DNA of 22,190 bases from DASYUM01 sp036001225 (GCA_036001225.1 DASYUM010000274.1:1-22190); one strand, 5' to 3'. Shown: positions 1-7,694, counted from the stretch's first letter. Made by a program: numbers and translations. The notes: generated from the sequence alone by a model not told the origin.

Positions 1-1355
1 GGCCCGAAGAAGTAATAGAGGAAGTTGTCGGGGTCGCCGTTGTCGCCGGTCCACCCCAGCATGTAGAGCGGAAGCTGCCCGTTCTTCCGCTTGTCGAGGT
101 AATTGGCCCACTCCACGGTCTGGAGGCTCGCCTTGATGCCGACCTTGGCCAGGTCGGCGGCCATGGCCTCCGCGATCTCCTTGGGCGACGGGAAGTACGG
201 CCGCGAGCGCGACATGTACCAGAAGACGAGCGGCTCCTTCTTGCCGTCATCCCAGGTGATCTCGCTGAGGCCGTTGGCGAACCCGGCCTGCTTCAACAGA
301 TCCTGCGCCTTGGCCGGGCTGTACTCGTAGTCCTTCAACTCCTTGTTGTACCCCCAGAGCGCCGGGGGCTGGAACTGGGTCGCCACCAGGCCCGTTCCCC
401 CGTAGAGGGCGTCCACCAGCGCCTTCTTGTTGACGGCGTGGGCGAACGCCTGGCGCACCCGCTTGTCCTGGAACTCCTTGACCTTGTAGTTGAACGCGAT
501 GTAGCCGGTGGTGTTGGTCGGGCGGAGCAAGATCTGGAGGTTCGGATCGCCCTTGACCACCCGCACGTCGTCCGGGTTCAGCCCCTCCATGGCGTGGATC
601 TCGCCCGCCTTGAGGGCGGCCAGCCGCTGGGAGTTGTCCTTGATGTTGCGGACCACGACCCGCTTCACCTTCGGCTTCGGCCCCCAGAAGTCGGGGTTCG
701 CCTCCAGGATGACTTCCTGGTTGGGTTTCCACTCGACGAACTTGAAGGCACCGGTGCCGACCGGGTGCTTGCCGAAGTCGGTCCCGTGCTTCTCCACCGC
801 CTTGGGGCTGGCGATGTCGAAGACGAACATCGCCAGGTTGGCCAGGAAGGGTGCCTGGGCCTGCTTGAGCGTGATCCGCACCGTGTGGGAGCCCGCTGCC
901 TCGACCTTGGTCACGATGGACGTGTCGTCGAAGCCGCCGAACTGGCCCTCCCAGTACTCGAACGTCTGGCCGGCCTTGATCTGGTTCTCGTGCTGGGGGT
1001 GGTTCGACTTCCACCACCGCTCGAAGTTCCAGACGACGGCGTTGGCGTCGCAGGGCTCCCCGTCGTGGAATTTCACGTTGCGGCGGAGCTGGAAGGTCCA
1101 GACCGTCCCGTCGCCGGACACCTCCCACTTCTCGGCCAGGGCCGGCTCGACTTCGGTGGTCGTGCCCTTGTACTTCACCAGCCCGTCGAAGACCTGGCGC
1201 GTGATCCGCGAGGAGATGCCGTCGGTGATGACGGCGGGGTCCAGCTGGACCGGCTCGCCCTGGGCGCCGAAAACGAAGGTCTGGCCGAGGGCCGGCGCCG
1301 CCCACCCGGCGAGCAGGCCGACGGTGATGAGCAGGACCGCTCTGCTGAGTCGCAT
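1..1355 (-). CDS. ABC transporter substrate-binding protein, family 5 (peptide/nickel type), 3' end missing
   Basis: Exported solute-binding protein of the peptide/dipeptide/nickel ABC importer class (SBP_bac_5). The reading frame runs off the left edge after about 451 codons, so the C-terminus is missing. The N-terminus is a signal peptide (MRLSRAVLLITVGLLAG, ending near APALGQ). Then come the family landmarks: FGAQGEPVQLDP, a stretch beginning RNVKFHDGEP, the GTGAFKFVEWK region, and a late GWTGDNGDPDNFLYY segment where ligand-contacting residues usually lie. Two ATG codons are close together. AAGGAGG sits 1 base before the upstream one (1361) but 7 bases before the second (1355), so I chose 1355. 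The gene follows the DUF255 gene by 23 bases and could be read from the same transcript. Ligand unknown; the permease and ATPase genes would lie beyond the left edge. Confidence 0.93.
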   Translation of the reverse strand, partial: MRLSRAVLLITVGLLAGWAAPALGQTFVFGAQGEPVQLDPAVITDGISSRITRQVFDGLVKYKGTTTEVEPALAEKWEVSGDGTVWTFQLRRNVKFHDGEPCDANAVVWNFERWWKSNHPQHENQIKAGQTFEYWEGQFGGFDDTSIVTKVEAAGSHTVRITLKQAQAPFLANLAMFVFDIASPKAVEKHGTDFGKHPVGTGAFKFVEWKPNQEVILEANPDFWGPKPKVKRVVVRNIKDNSQRLAALKAGEIHAMEGLNPDDVRVVKGDPNLQILLRPTNTTGYIAFNYKVKEFQDKRVRQAFAHAVNKKALVDALYGGTGLVATQFQPPALWGYNKELKDYEYSPAKAQDLLKQAGFANGLSEITWDDGKKEPLVFWYMSRSRPYFPSPKEIAEAMAADLAKVGIKASLQTVEWANYLDKRKNGQLPLYMLGWTGDNGDPDNFLYYFFG

Positions 1356-1362
1356 AGACATG

Positions 1363-1369
1363 CCTCCTT
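1363..1369 (-). promoter_or_regulatory. Shine-Dalgarno sequence deciding the start of the family 5 binding protein
   Basis: The minus strand reads AAGGAGG here. It is 1 base from the ATG at 1361 and 7 bases from the ATG at 1355, so initiation at 1355 is preferred. Confidence 0.75.
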
Positions 1370-1378
1370 GGGGAAGGG

Positions 1379-3469
1379 TTACCGCACGGGTTGGCCGCCG
1401 CGGTCGTCGAGCTGGCGGCCCAGCTCGGCCGGGTCGGTCGTGGGGGCCTGACAGACGTAGCGCTCGCAGACGTAGGCGGTCGGCCGCCCGTCGCGGGCGC
1501 TCTTGCCGGCAAGGAGCGGAAGATCCGCGGCCTCGCCCTCGACGGCGCCGGCCACGACCCGCCGCGGGAGATAGCGCCCGAAGACTTCCCGGGCCAGCGG
1601 CGCCGCCCCATCGCTGCCGCCCGGCCAGACGAGGGCGACCTCGACCGGGGGCCCGAGGTGGAAGTCGAGCGCGGCCAGGAACCGGCCGAACCCCGACGGG
1701 TGCCGGCTCATGAGCGGCGCCACCGGCCGGATCGCGGCAACCGCGATCCGCTCGTCGGCGCCCTCGCCGGTGAGCAGGGCCAGGCGGAGCAGGACGTCGG
1801 CGGCCACGGACGTCCCGCAGGGGACGGCCGAGTCGAACAGGTTGCGGGGACGGACGATCAGCGCCTCGTGGTCGGTCCCGGTATCGAAGAAGGCCTCCGC
1901 CGAGGCGTCCCAGAACAGCCGGAGCATCTCGTCGGCGAGCTCCCGCGCCGCCGCCAGCCATCGCCGCTCGAACGTCGCCTCGTAGAGGGCGACCAGCCCA
2001 TCGGCCACCATGGCGTAGTCCTCGAGATAGCCGAGGAGCTTGGCCTCGCCGCTCTTCCACGTGCGCAGGAGGCGCCCGTCGCGGCGGAGCGCCCGGAGCA
2101 GGAAGCCGGCGTTCCGCTCGGCCACCGCCCGATAGTCCGGTCGGCCGAGGACCACCGAGGCCTCGGCGAAGGCCCGGAGCATCATCCCGTTCCACCCGGC
2201 CAGCACCTTGTCGTCGCGGCCCGGCTTGACCCGCCGCTCGCGGGCGGCGAACAGCTTCGCGCGCGCGGTCGCGAGCAGCTCCTCCAACCGCGCGCGCTCG
2301 AGCCCGAGGGCGCCGGCCACCTCGGTGGCCTCGCGAGGCACGTGGAGGATGCTCCGCCCCTCGAAGTTCGGCCCGTCGCTCACGCCCCAGTAGGCCGCGG
2401 CGACGCGGCCTTCTTCGGCGTCGAGGGCGGCCCTGAGCTCCGCCTCGCTCCAGAGGAAGAACCTCCCCTCCTCCCCTTCCGAGTCGGCGTCCTGGGTCGA
2501 GTAGAAGCCGCCGGCGGGGTCGGTCATCTCCCGCACCACGTAGTCGAGCGTCTCCACGGCGACCCGTCGGTACTCGGCGTCACCGGTCACCTGCCAGGCC
2601 TGGAGGTAGAGGAGGGCCAGCGGGGCCTGGTCGTAGAGCATCTTCTCGAAGTGGGGGACGAGCCACCGCTCGTCCACCGAATAGCGGTGGAAGCCACCCC
2701 CCAGCTGGTCGTAGACACCGCCCCGGGCCATCCGGGTCAGCGTGAGCCGAACCATGGCCAGCGCGTCGGGGGCTCCCGTGCGCCGCCAGTACCGGAGGAG
2801 AAAATCCCACGTCATCGGCTGGGGGAACTTGGGGGCCCGGCCGAGGCCGCCATGGCGCGCGTCGGACTCGGCCCGCAGCCCCTGGAAGGCCGCGTCGAGC
2901 AGCCGGGGGGTGAGGAGATCGGCCCCCGCGCGGATGCGCTCGCTCTGCCGAAGCTGGTCCAGGAGCTGCCGGCCCGCCTCCTCCACCCGATCACGCTGCT
3001 CGCGGTAGATCTCGGCCATCGCCTGGAGGATCCGCGGGAACCCTGGCAGCCCGTGCCGATCGGCGGGCGGGAAGTAGGTGCCCCCGTAGAAGGGCACGCC
3101 CTCGGGTGTGAGGAACACCGTCATCGGCCATCCGCCGTGGCCGGTCATGGACTGCACGGCTTGCATGTAGATGGCGTCCACGTCGGGGCGCTCTTCGCGA
3201 TCCACCTTGACGTTGACGAAGTTCTCGTTCATGAGCCGGGCGATCTCGGGGTTCTCGAACGACTCGTGCTCCATCACGTGGCACCAGTGGCAGGCCGAGT
3301 AGCCCACCGAGAGGAGCACCGGCTTCTCCTCCGCCTTCGCGCGGGCGAATGCCTCCTCACCCCAGGGATACCAATCCACCGGGTTGTGCTGGTGCTGGAG
3401 CAGATAGGGGCTGGTCTCCTGGGCCAGGCGGTTGGACGCGCCGCCGGTGGGCCGATCGCCGGCGCCCAT
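1379..3469 (-). CDS. DUF255 / YyaL-like thioredoxin-domain protein
   Basis: A 696-residue protein of the DUF255 family (YyaL; human SPATA20 relative). An N-terminal thioredoxin-like domain is followed by an (alpha/alpha)6-barrel-like region resembling N-acylglucosamine 2-epimerases. The family hallmark is clear: NRLAQETSPYLLQHQHNPVDW near residues 13-33, then the C60-H-W-C63 motif inside SACHWCHVMEHESF, then DREERPDVD and GGWPMTVFLTP. The barrel part contains QLGGGFHRYSVDERW and PHFEKMLYDQA. Length is normal for the family. The frame is open for another 100 codons upstream, but that stretch lies over ygfZ and lacks family similarity. The ATG at 3469 shares its A with the TGA stop of ygfZ (TGATG), which argues for coupled translation. 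Biochemical role unproven; a redox or thiol function is inferred from CxxC. Confidence 0.93.
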   Translation of the reverse strand: MGAGDRPTGGASNRLAQETSPYLLQHQHNPVDWYPWGEEAFARAKAEEKPVLLSVGYSACHWCHVMEHESFENPEIARLMNENFVNVKVDREERPDVDAIYMQAVQSMTGHGGWPMTVFLTPEGVPFYGGTYFPPADRHGLPGFPRILQAMAEIYREQRDRVEEAGRQLLDQLRQSERIRAGADLLTPRLLDAAFQGLRAESDARHGGLGRAPKFPQPMTWDFLLRYWRRTGAPDALAMVRLTLTRMARGGVYDQLGGGFHRYSVDERWLVPHFEKMLYDQAPLALLYLQAWQVTGDAEYRRVAVETLDYVVREMTDPAGGFYSTQDADSEGEEGRFFLWSEAELRAALDAEEGRVAAAYWGVSDGPNFEGRSILHVPREATEVAGALGLERARLEELLATARAKLFAARERRVKPGRDDKVLAGWNGMMLRAFAEASVVLGRPDYRAVAERNAGFLLRALRRDGRLLRTWKSGEAKLLGYLEDYAMVADGLVALYEATFERRWLAAARELADEMLRLFWDASAEAFFDTGTDHEALIVRPRNLFDSAVPCGTSVAADVLLRLALLTGEGADERIAVAAIRPVAPLMSRHPSGFGRFLAALDFHLGPPVEVALVWPGGSDGAAPLAREVFGRYLPRRVVAGAVEGEAADLPLLAGKSARDGRPTAYVCERYVCQAPTTDPAELGRQLDDRGGQPVR

Positions 3470-4545
3470 CACGCCCGCCGGTAGAACGGCAGCGCCTGGA
3501 CGTCGGCCGTGAGGGCGCCGTCCGGGCCGGGCACCTCGACGCGGGTGCCCGGCTCCCAGTGCTCGCGCCGCAGAAAGCCGAGGGCCACGCCGCGTCCGAG
3601 TGCGGGCGACACCACCGGGCTGGTGATCCGCCCGACCTCCTTGCCCGCCACCACGACCGGCGCCCCGGGAACCGGCAGCCGGCGGTCGGGGAAGACGAAG
3701 CCCACGATCTTGCGGTTGACGTGCCCGCGGTAGGTGATCCGGGCGACGACTTCCTGGCCGATGTAGCACCCCTTGGTCAAGACGAAGGCGTGGTCGAGCG
3801 GCGCCTCCAGGAGGAGGGTGGAGGCGTCCACGTCCACGCCGTACCAGACGACGCCGGCTTCGACGCGGAGGACGTTCCAGGCCTCACGGCCGATGGGCTG
3901 GGCCCCCGCGGCCAAGACCCGCTCCCACAAGGTCCCCAGGGCCGCGCGCCCGACCCAGAGGTCGTAGCCTTCCTCGCCCGTCTCCTCGCTCCGCCCGGCC
4001 CGGACCGCGATCCCGTCCACGGTGAGCTCCACGTGGTGGGCGAGCGGGAGGTCGGGCAGTGCCTGCTCGGCGAGTTTCTCCACCGTCGCCCGCGCGGCGG
4101 GGCCGGCCAGCGTCAGGATGCCATGGGCACCGCTCGCGTCCTCCAGTTCGACCCGCTCCGAGAAGAGGAACCGGTCGAGTCCAGCCAGGGTCGGCGCGAC
4201 GAGCCGGACGTCGGTTTCCAGGAGCAGACGGTCGGTCAGACAGTGGGCGACCAGCAGCGCGACGATCTTCCCGTGAACGTCCAGGAACGCCGCCGGGCAT
4301 CCCTGGCCAGGGGCGAGCGCCTTCACGTCGTTCGAGAGCATCCCCTGCAGAAAGCTCGCCCGGTCGCGCCCGGTGGCCTCGATGACCCCCCGGTGGGAGC
4401 GATCGATCAAGCCGACCCGCGCCCGGACGGCCTCGTGCTCGGCCGCCGGATCCCCGTAATCGAGGGGGAGCAGGACGCCGTCCACCTCGCCGAACCGGGC
4501 ACCGAGGCGCGCGTGGAGGTCGTGCAGGGGGAGCTGGATAGCCAT
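3469..4545 (-). CDS. ygfZ: YgfZ/GcvT-type folate-binding protein
   Basis: A 358-residue member of the YgfZ/GcvT aminomethyltransferase-fold family. E. coli YgfZ binds tetrahydrofolate and helps to make or repair some iron-sulfur proteins. The diagnostic motif KGCYIGQEVVAR with its conserved cysteine (C260) is present, and the N-terminal half has the GcvT-like DRASFLQGMLSNDV segment. It heads a minus-strand unit with the DUF255 gene, whose start codon overlaps this gene's stop by one base. An extended -10 promoter (TGCTATAAT) lies about 30 bases upstream of the ATG. The neighbouring plus-strand operon encodes two glycosylases with Fe-S cysteines, and an Fe-S role here would fit them, but that link is inference. 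Confidence 0.93.
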   Translation of the reverse strand: MAIQLPLHDLHARLGARFGEVDGVLLPLDYGDPAAEHEAVRARVGLIDRSHRGVIEATGRDRASFLQGMLSNDVKALAPGQGCPAAFLDVHGKIVALLVAHCLTDRLLLETDVRLVAPTLAGLDRFLFSERVELEDASGAHGILTLAGPAARATVEKLAEQALPDLPLAHHVELTVDGIAVRAGRSEETGEEGYDLWVGRAALGTLWERVLAAGAQPIGREAWNVLRVEAGVVWYGVDVDASTLLLEAPLDHAFVLTKGCYIGQEVVARITYRGHVNRKIVGFVFPDRRLPVPGAPVVVAGKEVGRITSPVVSPALGRGVALGFLRREHWEPGTRVEVPGPDGALTADVQALPFYRRA

Positions 4546-4574
4546 GGACCGAATCGAAATGCTTGTTGGTCCGC

Positions 4575-4583
4575 ATTATAGCA
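4575..4583 (-). promoter_or_regulatory. Extended -10 promoter for ygfZ
   Basis: On the minus strand the bases read TGCTATAAT, a perfect -10 hexamer with the TGn extension. Transcription would begin near 4568 and give a leader of about 20 bases before the ygfZ ATG. No convincing -35 box is seen at the right spacing, which is usual for extended -10 promoters. It stands out in this GC-rich sequence. Confidence 0.7.
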
Positions 4584-4624
4584 GGGGGTTGTCTCCGAAC
4601 GCCACGCGGGCGCAGAATCCTGGC

Positions 4625-5170
4625 GTGGCCGGCGGCGGTGACGACACCGGGCGGGCCGCCCTCGCGATCGCGCGGGAGGCGGTGGAGCGCTACGTGCGCA
4701 CCGGCCTTGTCGCCGAGCCGCCGCCCGACGTCCCCCCCGACCTCCGCACGCGGAGCGGGGCCTTCGTCACCCTCCGCGCCTGCGGCCGGCTGCGCGGCTG
4801 CATCGGCACGCTGCTCCCGTCCCGCCCCGACATCGGCCGCGAGATCGTGGCCTGCGCGGTGGCTGCCGCCACCCGCGATCCCCGCTTCCCGCCCGTGCGT
4901 GGCCCCGAGCTGGTCGAGCTGGACTACGAGGTGGACCTGGTCGGGCCGCTCGAGCGCGTGGCGAGCCCGGCCGACCTCGACCCCAAGTGTTACGGCGTCC
5001 TCGTCGAGGCCGCCGAGCAGCGCGGCGTTCTCCTGCCCGACCTCGAGGGCGTCGAGGACGCCGAGCACCAGGTCCGCATCGCTCGGACCAAGGCGGGGCT
5101 ACCCGCCAGCGCGGTGGTGACGCTCTACCGGTTCCAGGTCCGGCGGTTCCGCGACGGACACCGCCCTTGA
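4625..5170 (+). CDS. AMMECR1-domain protein (AmmeMemoRadiSam system protein A type)
   Basis: A protein of about 181 residues built of one AMMECR1 domain. The invariant LRGCIG motif falls near residues 56-61, followed by a stretch with DPRFPPV and an LDYEVDLVGPLERV segment typical of the family. In many prokaryotes this domain occurs with Memo and a radical SAM enzyme, but neither partner is visible here. The biochemical role is unknown. I chose the GTG at 4625 because the domain begins just after it. The frame stays open back to an ATG at 4544, which overlaps the ygfZ start codon on the other strand and would put the ygfZ promoter inside the gene, so I consider that start less likely. The stop overlaps the mutY start by four bases (TTGA). 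Confidence 0.85.
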   Translation: MAGGGDDTGRAALAIAREAVERYVRTGLVAEPPPDVPPDLRTRSGAFVTLRACGRLRGCIGTLLPSRPDIGREIVACAVAAATRDPRFPPVRGPELVELDYEVDLVGPLERVASPADLDPKCYGVLVEAAEQRGVLLPDLEGVEDAEHQVRIARTKAGLPASAVVTLYRFQVRRFRDGHRP

Positions 5171-5823
5171 CGCCCGATGCGGGGCTGCGACGGCGCTTCC
5201 GTCGCGCGCTGCTCGCCTGGTACGGCCGTCACCGGCGCGATCTGCCGTGGCGGCGGACCCGTGACCCGTACCACGTGCTCGTCTCCGAGATCATGCTCCA
5301 GCAGACCCAGGTCGAGCGCGTCGTCCCCAAGTATCGGGAGTTCCTCACCCGCTACCCCACCCTGGAAACGCTGGCCGCGGCCGACGTGGCCGAGGTCCGG
5401 CGCGCCTGGTATCCGCTCGGCTACAACGTGCGCCCCCTCCATCTCCACGGCATCGCCCGGGAAGCCGTCGCCCGCTATGGCGGCCGACTGCCCGAGGACG
5501 GGGCCGCGCTCCGATCGCTCAAGGGCATTGGCCGCTACACGGCAGGGGCGGTCCTGTCCTTCGCCTACGGCCGCCGCGCGCCCATCCTGGACACCAACGT
5601 CCGTCGCATCCTCGGCCGTGTCTTCCACGGCGAGGACGGCCGGCGGGTCGGGGCCGCCGCGCTCTGGCGCCTGGCCGAGCTGCTGCTCCCCCGCCGCGAC
5701 TGCTACGACTTCAACCAGGCGCTGATGGACTTCGGGGCGACCTGGTGCACGGCCCGGAAGCCGCTCTGTCTCACCTGCCCCATGCGGCGCTTCTGCCGCG
5801 CCTATCCGTGGGCCCCCTCGTAG
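5167..5823 (+). CDS. mutY: Short A/G-specific adenine DNA glycosylase (MutY), no C-terminal domain
   Basis: A 218-residue HhH-GPD DNA glycosylase of the MutY type, which removes adenine mispaired with 8-oxoguanine. Visible features in order: the SEIMLQQTQV motif with the catalytic Glu (E41), the helix-hairpin-helix LKGIGRYTAGA, the catalytic Asp in ILDTNVRRIL (D142), and a 4Fe-4S cluster motif CTARKPLCLTCPMRRFC (C194-x6-C201-x2-C204-x5-C210). Typical MutY proteins run to about 350 residues and carry a C-terminal NUDIX-like domain that recognises 8-oxoG. Here the protein stops right after the cluster. The usual GLGYYxR stretch reads PLGYNVR, so the second Tyr is replaced by Asn. The start is TTG, overlapping the AMMECR1 stop; no better start is seen. 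An endonuclease III/thymine glycosylase-like specificity is possible, but the residues favour MutY. Confidence 0.88.
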   Translation: MTPDAGLRRRFRRALLAWYGRHRRDLPWRRTRDPYHVLVSEIMLQQTQVERVVPKYREFLTRYPTLETLAAADVAEVRRAWYPLGYNVRPLHLHGIAREAVARYGGRLPEDGAALRSLKGIGRYTAGAVLSFAYGRRAPILDTNVRRILGRVFHGEDGRRVGAAALWRLAELLLPRRDCYDFNQALMDFGATWCTARKPLCLTCPMRRFCRAYPWAPS

Positions 5824-6812
5824 CCGGTCGGCCGCTCGGCCGAATCCTGGCCCGCGTCGCCGCCTGCACGGCCTGCCCCACTGTCCGCGGGTACCGCAAG
5901 TTCCCGCCGACGGCCTACGGACGCCGGGACACGCGGTTCATGCTCGTCGGCGAGGCGCCCGGGATCGCCAGCGTCGAGAACGCGCGCCAGTGGACCGGCG
6001 CCGGCGGGATGCTGCTCCGCCGGGAGATCCGCCGGCTCGGTCTCGACCTCGAGGACCTCTTCTACCTGACCAACACCGTCAAGTGCTGGCCGCGAGCGCC
6101 GGGCCGGCGCCCGGCCAACCGGAGTCCGCTCCGGAGCGAGGTGACCCGCTGCGCCCCCTTCCTCGCCGCCGAGATCGCCGCCCTCGATCCGGAGGTGATC
6201 GTCGCCGTCGGCGGCGTCGCCGCCCGCGCCGTCGCTCCCGTCCCCATCCGCCTGCCCGACGACCACGGCCGCCGGCTGTGGGTGGACGGGCGCGAGGTCG
6301 TGGTCCTCCTCCACCCGGCCAACGCCAGCCGTCACCCCACGGTGTGGCCTCGGTACCGGAGCTCGGTCCTTGCGCTCTTTGCCGAGCTGGCGGCCCGGGC
6401 CGGCTTCCCCCTGATCGAGGTGGTCGCCGCGGTCATCGCGCGTGGCGGTCGTTACCTGGTGACGCAGCGGCCGGCGAGCAAGCACCTCGCCGGGTACTGG
6501 GAGTTTCCGGGCGGGAAGCGGAAGCCGGGAGAGGCGATCGCCGAGGCGCTCCGGCGGGAGCTGGCCGAGGAGCTCGGCGTCGACGCCGAGGTCGGCGAGC
6601 AGGTCCGGCTGATACCGTGGAGCTACCCCGATCGGCGCGTGGTCCTCCACTTCCATCGCTGCCGGATCGGCGGCCAGCCCGTCGAAGCGCGCGAGGGCCA
6701 GCCGATTCGGTGGGTCACGCCGGCCGAGCTGCGGACCCTTCCCCTACCCCCCGCCGATGCCGCCCTCGTCGAGCGGCTGGCGGGCGCCCGACGTCGAAAG
6801 GAGACCTCATGA
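5808..6812 (+). CDS. Fusion protein: Fe-S uracil-DNA glycosylase (family 4-like) plus MutT-like NUDIX hydrolase
   Basis: About 334 residues with two domains. Residues 1-200 form a uracil-DNA glycosylase superfamily domain resembling family 4. It has the GEAPG motif (48-52), WTGAGGMLL, NTVKCWPR, the LLHPANASRH motif with the active-site-region His (about 169), and four cysteines placed like the family 4 Fe-S ligands (C20 and C23 in ACTACP, then C93 and C115). Residues 203-330 form a NUDIX domain with an intact Nudix box (G-x5-E-x7-REL-x-EE-x-G-V, about 236-258) in a MutT-like setting (GYWEFPGGKRKPGE). It would therefore excise uracil or other deaminated bases and hydrolyse damaged nucleotides such as 8-oxo-dGTP. 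The exact substrates are inferred. The start is uncertain: GTG at 5808 overlaps mutY by 16 bases, and GTG at 5745 is also in frame. Confidence 0.88.
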   Translation: MGPLVAGRPLGRILARVAACTACPTVRGYRKFPPTAYGRRDTRFMLVGEAPGIASVENARQWTGAGGMLLRREIRRLGLDLEDLFYLTNTVKCWPRAPGRRPANRSPLRSEVTRCAPFLAAEIAALDPEVIVAVGGVAARAVAPVPIRLPDDHGRRLWVDGREVVVLLHPANASRHPTVWPRYRSSVLALFAELAARAGFPLIEVVAAVIARGGRYLVTQRPASKHLAGYWEFPGGKRKPGEAIAEALRRELAEELGVDAEVGEQVRLIPWSYPDRRVVLHFHRCRIGGQPVEAREGQPIRWVTPAELRTLPLPPADAALVERLAGARRRKETS

Positions 6813-6913
6813 GCGACCGTGCCTTCATCACCGCGGCCGGGTTCCTCGGCTTCGCCTGCGTCGTCGTCATCGTCGCCCTCGGGGCGACGGTCGCGGTCCT
6901 GACGGCCAAGTAG
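6809..6913 (+). CDS. 34-residue single-pass membrane microprotein
   Basis: Small ORF: MSDRAFITAAG, then a hydrophobic stretch (about residues 10-31, rich in Val, Ile, Ala and Leu), then a terminal TAK. The ATG overlaps the stop of the glycosylase-NUDIX gene as ATGA. It has a strong Shine-Dalgarno (AAAGGAGA) about 6 bases upstream, better than those of its larger operon partners. The short charged N-terminus and one transmembrane helix suggest a membrane-anchored microprotein. I recognise no family. Function unknown; its position implies co-expression with the repair genes. Confidence 0.68.
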   Translation: MSDRAFITAAGFLGFACVVVIVALGATVAVLTAK

Positions 6914-6923
6914 CGGCGTCCGG

Positions 6924-7454
6924 TCAGGGCGCGATCGTCAGCGCCGGGTGGCGGCGCCACAGATAGCCGGCCATCGCGGCCGCCGCCAGCAGGTTGCCGA
7001 CGAGGATCGCCGGCCAGGTGAGGGCGCGGAGCACCGGCTCGGCGAACAGGAGCGCGACCGCGGTGAAGCCGAACTCGAAGACGACGAAGAGGAGCACGAT
7101 GCCGAACCCCAGATTCGGCTTCGCCTCGGCGACGGCGAGCAGGCGCGAGGCGATGACGCCGATCACCACGAAGACGAGGCCGTGGACCCAGGTGTAGGCG
7201 AAGGCCATGTCGAAGGAGATCGGCGGGCTGCCCGGCGCCGCGAACAGCTCGCCCCGGCGAAAGAGCGCGGTGCCGAGTAGGGACGGCGTGTAGAGCGGCC
7301 GCCCCCGGATCGTGTCGAGGATCAGGAACAGGATCGCGATGGTCACGGCCCCCAGCAGGCCGGCGACGACGCCCTCCTGGTAGAGGCGGTCCACCGGCAA
7401 CGGGTGGGCGTCGTCCGGGACGCCGCCGCGGCCGACGTCGGGCTGACCGAGCAT
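6924..7454 (-). CDS. Four-helix membrane protein of unknown function
   Basis: A 176-residue protein with a polar N-terminus (about 25 residues) and four predicted transmembrane segments near residues 29-47, 86-108, 116-136 and 147-165. The loop between the first two contains RGRPLYTPSLLGTALFRRGEL. I do not recognise a named family and see no catalytic motif. The start was moved from an open upstream codon to the ATG at 7454, because AAGGAG lies 6 bases before it on the minus strand. The gene converges on the repair operon, leaving 10 bases between stop codons. Two inverted repeats lie just upstream of its start. Confidence 0.8.
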   Translation of the reverse strand: MLGQPDVGRGGVPDDAHPLPVDRLYQEGVVAGLLGAVTIAILFLILDTIRGRPLYTPSLLGTALFRRGELFAAPGSPPISFDMAFAYTWVHGLVFVVIGVIASRLLAVAEAKPNLGFGIVLLFVVFEFGFTAVALLFAEPVLRALTWPAILVGNLLAAAAMAGYLWRRHPALTIAP

Positions 7455-7488
7455 GTCGGGCTCCTTTCCGGGAGCCAACTCCCTACCC

Positions 7489-7545
7489 TCCCAGCCTGGG
7501 AAAACACGAACGCCCTCGCCGGGCTTCCCCAGTCCGCGAGGGCGT
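7489..7545. repeat. Two inverted repeats in the leader of the membrane-protein gene
   Basis: 7489-7501 is a perfect 6-1-6 palindrome (TCCCAG-C-CTGGGA). 7510-7518 and 7537-7545 form a perfect 9-bp inverted repeat (ACGCCCTCG/CGAGGGCGT) with an 18-base loop. Both lie 35-90 bases upstream of the start at 7454. They could be an operator or a leader hairpin, but GC richness makes chance pairing easier. Confidence 0.4.
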
Positions 7546-7655
7546 CGACGGATTGTCCGAACGCGCGCTCCAGGGCATCCTGCCTCCCCGGCGGCCGGAC
7601 CTCTGACTGTGGGAGCGACTGTATGCCCCGCCGGCGGGGGCTGTCAAGGCGACCG

Positions 7656-7694
7656 CGTATCCCAGGACGGAGGCGCCGTATCCCGCCTGATACG
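7656..7694. promoter_or_regulatory. Operator-like cluster of three CGTATC half-sites (candidate enhancer)
   Basis: CGTATCCC occurs at 7656-7663 and again at 7677-7684, exactly 21 bases apart (two helical turns). The second copy forms an inverted repeat with GATACG at 7689-7694 (CGTATC, 6-base gap, GATACG). The cluster lies about 78-116 bases upstream of the predicted sigma-54 transcription start. That is where enhancer sites for sigma-54 activators usually sit. No cognate activator gene is in the window. Confidence 0.5.

Noticed and set aside
1391..3484. A 697-codon open frame on the plus strand opposite the DUF255 gene
   Set aside because: Mirror frame of a gene with strong motifs; the product is a repetitive Gly/Pro/Glu/His mix.
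4544..4624. An earlier ATG start for the AMMECR1-domain gene, with GGGGGAG upstream
   Set aside because: It would overlap the ygfZ start codon and promoter and adds residues absent from the usual domain. Kept as an alternative only.
7626..7639. 14-bp palindrome CCCCGCCGGCGGGG
   Set aside because: Made only of G and C in very GC-rich DNA, so it is likely to arise by chance, and it is not aligned with the promoter elements.
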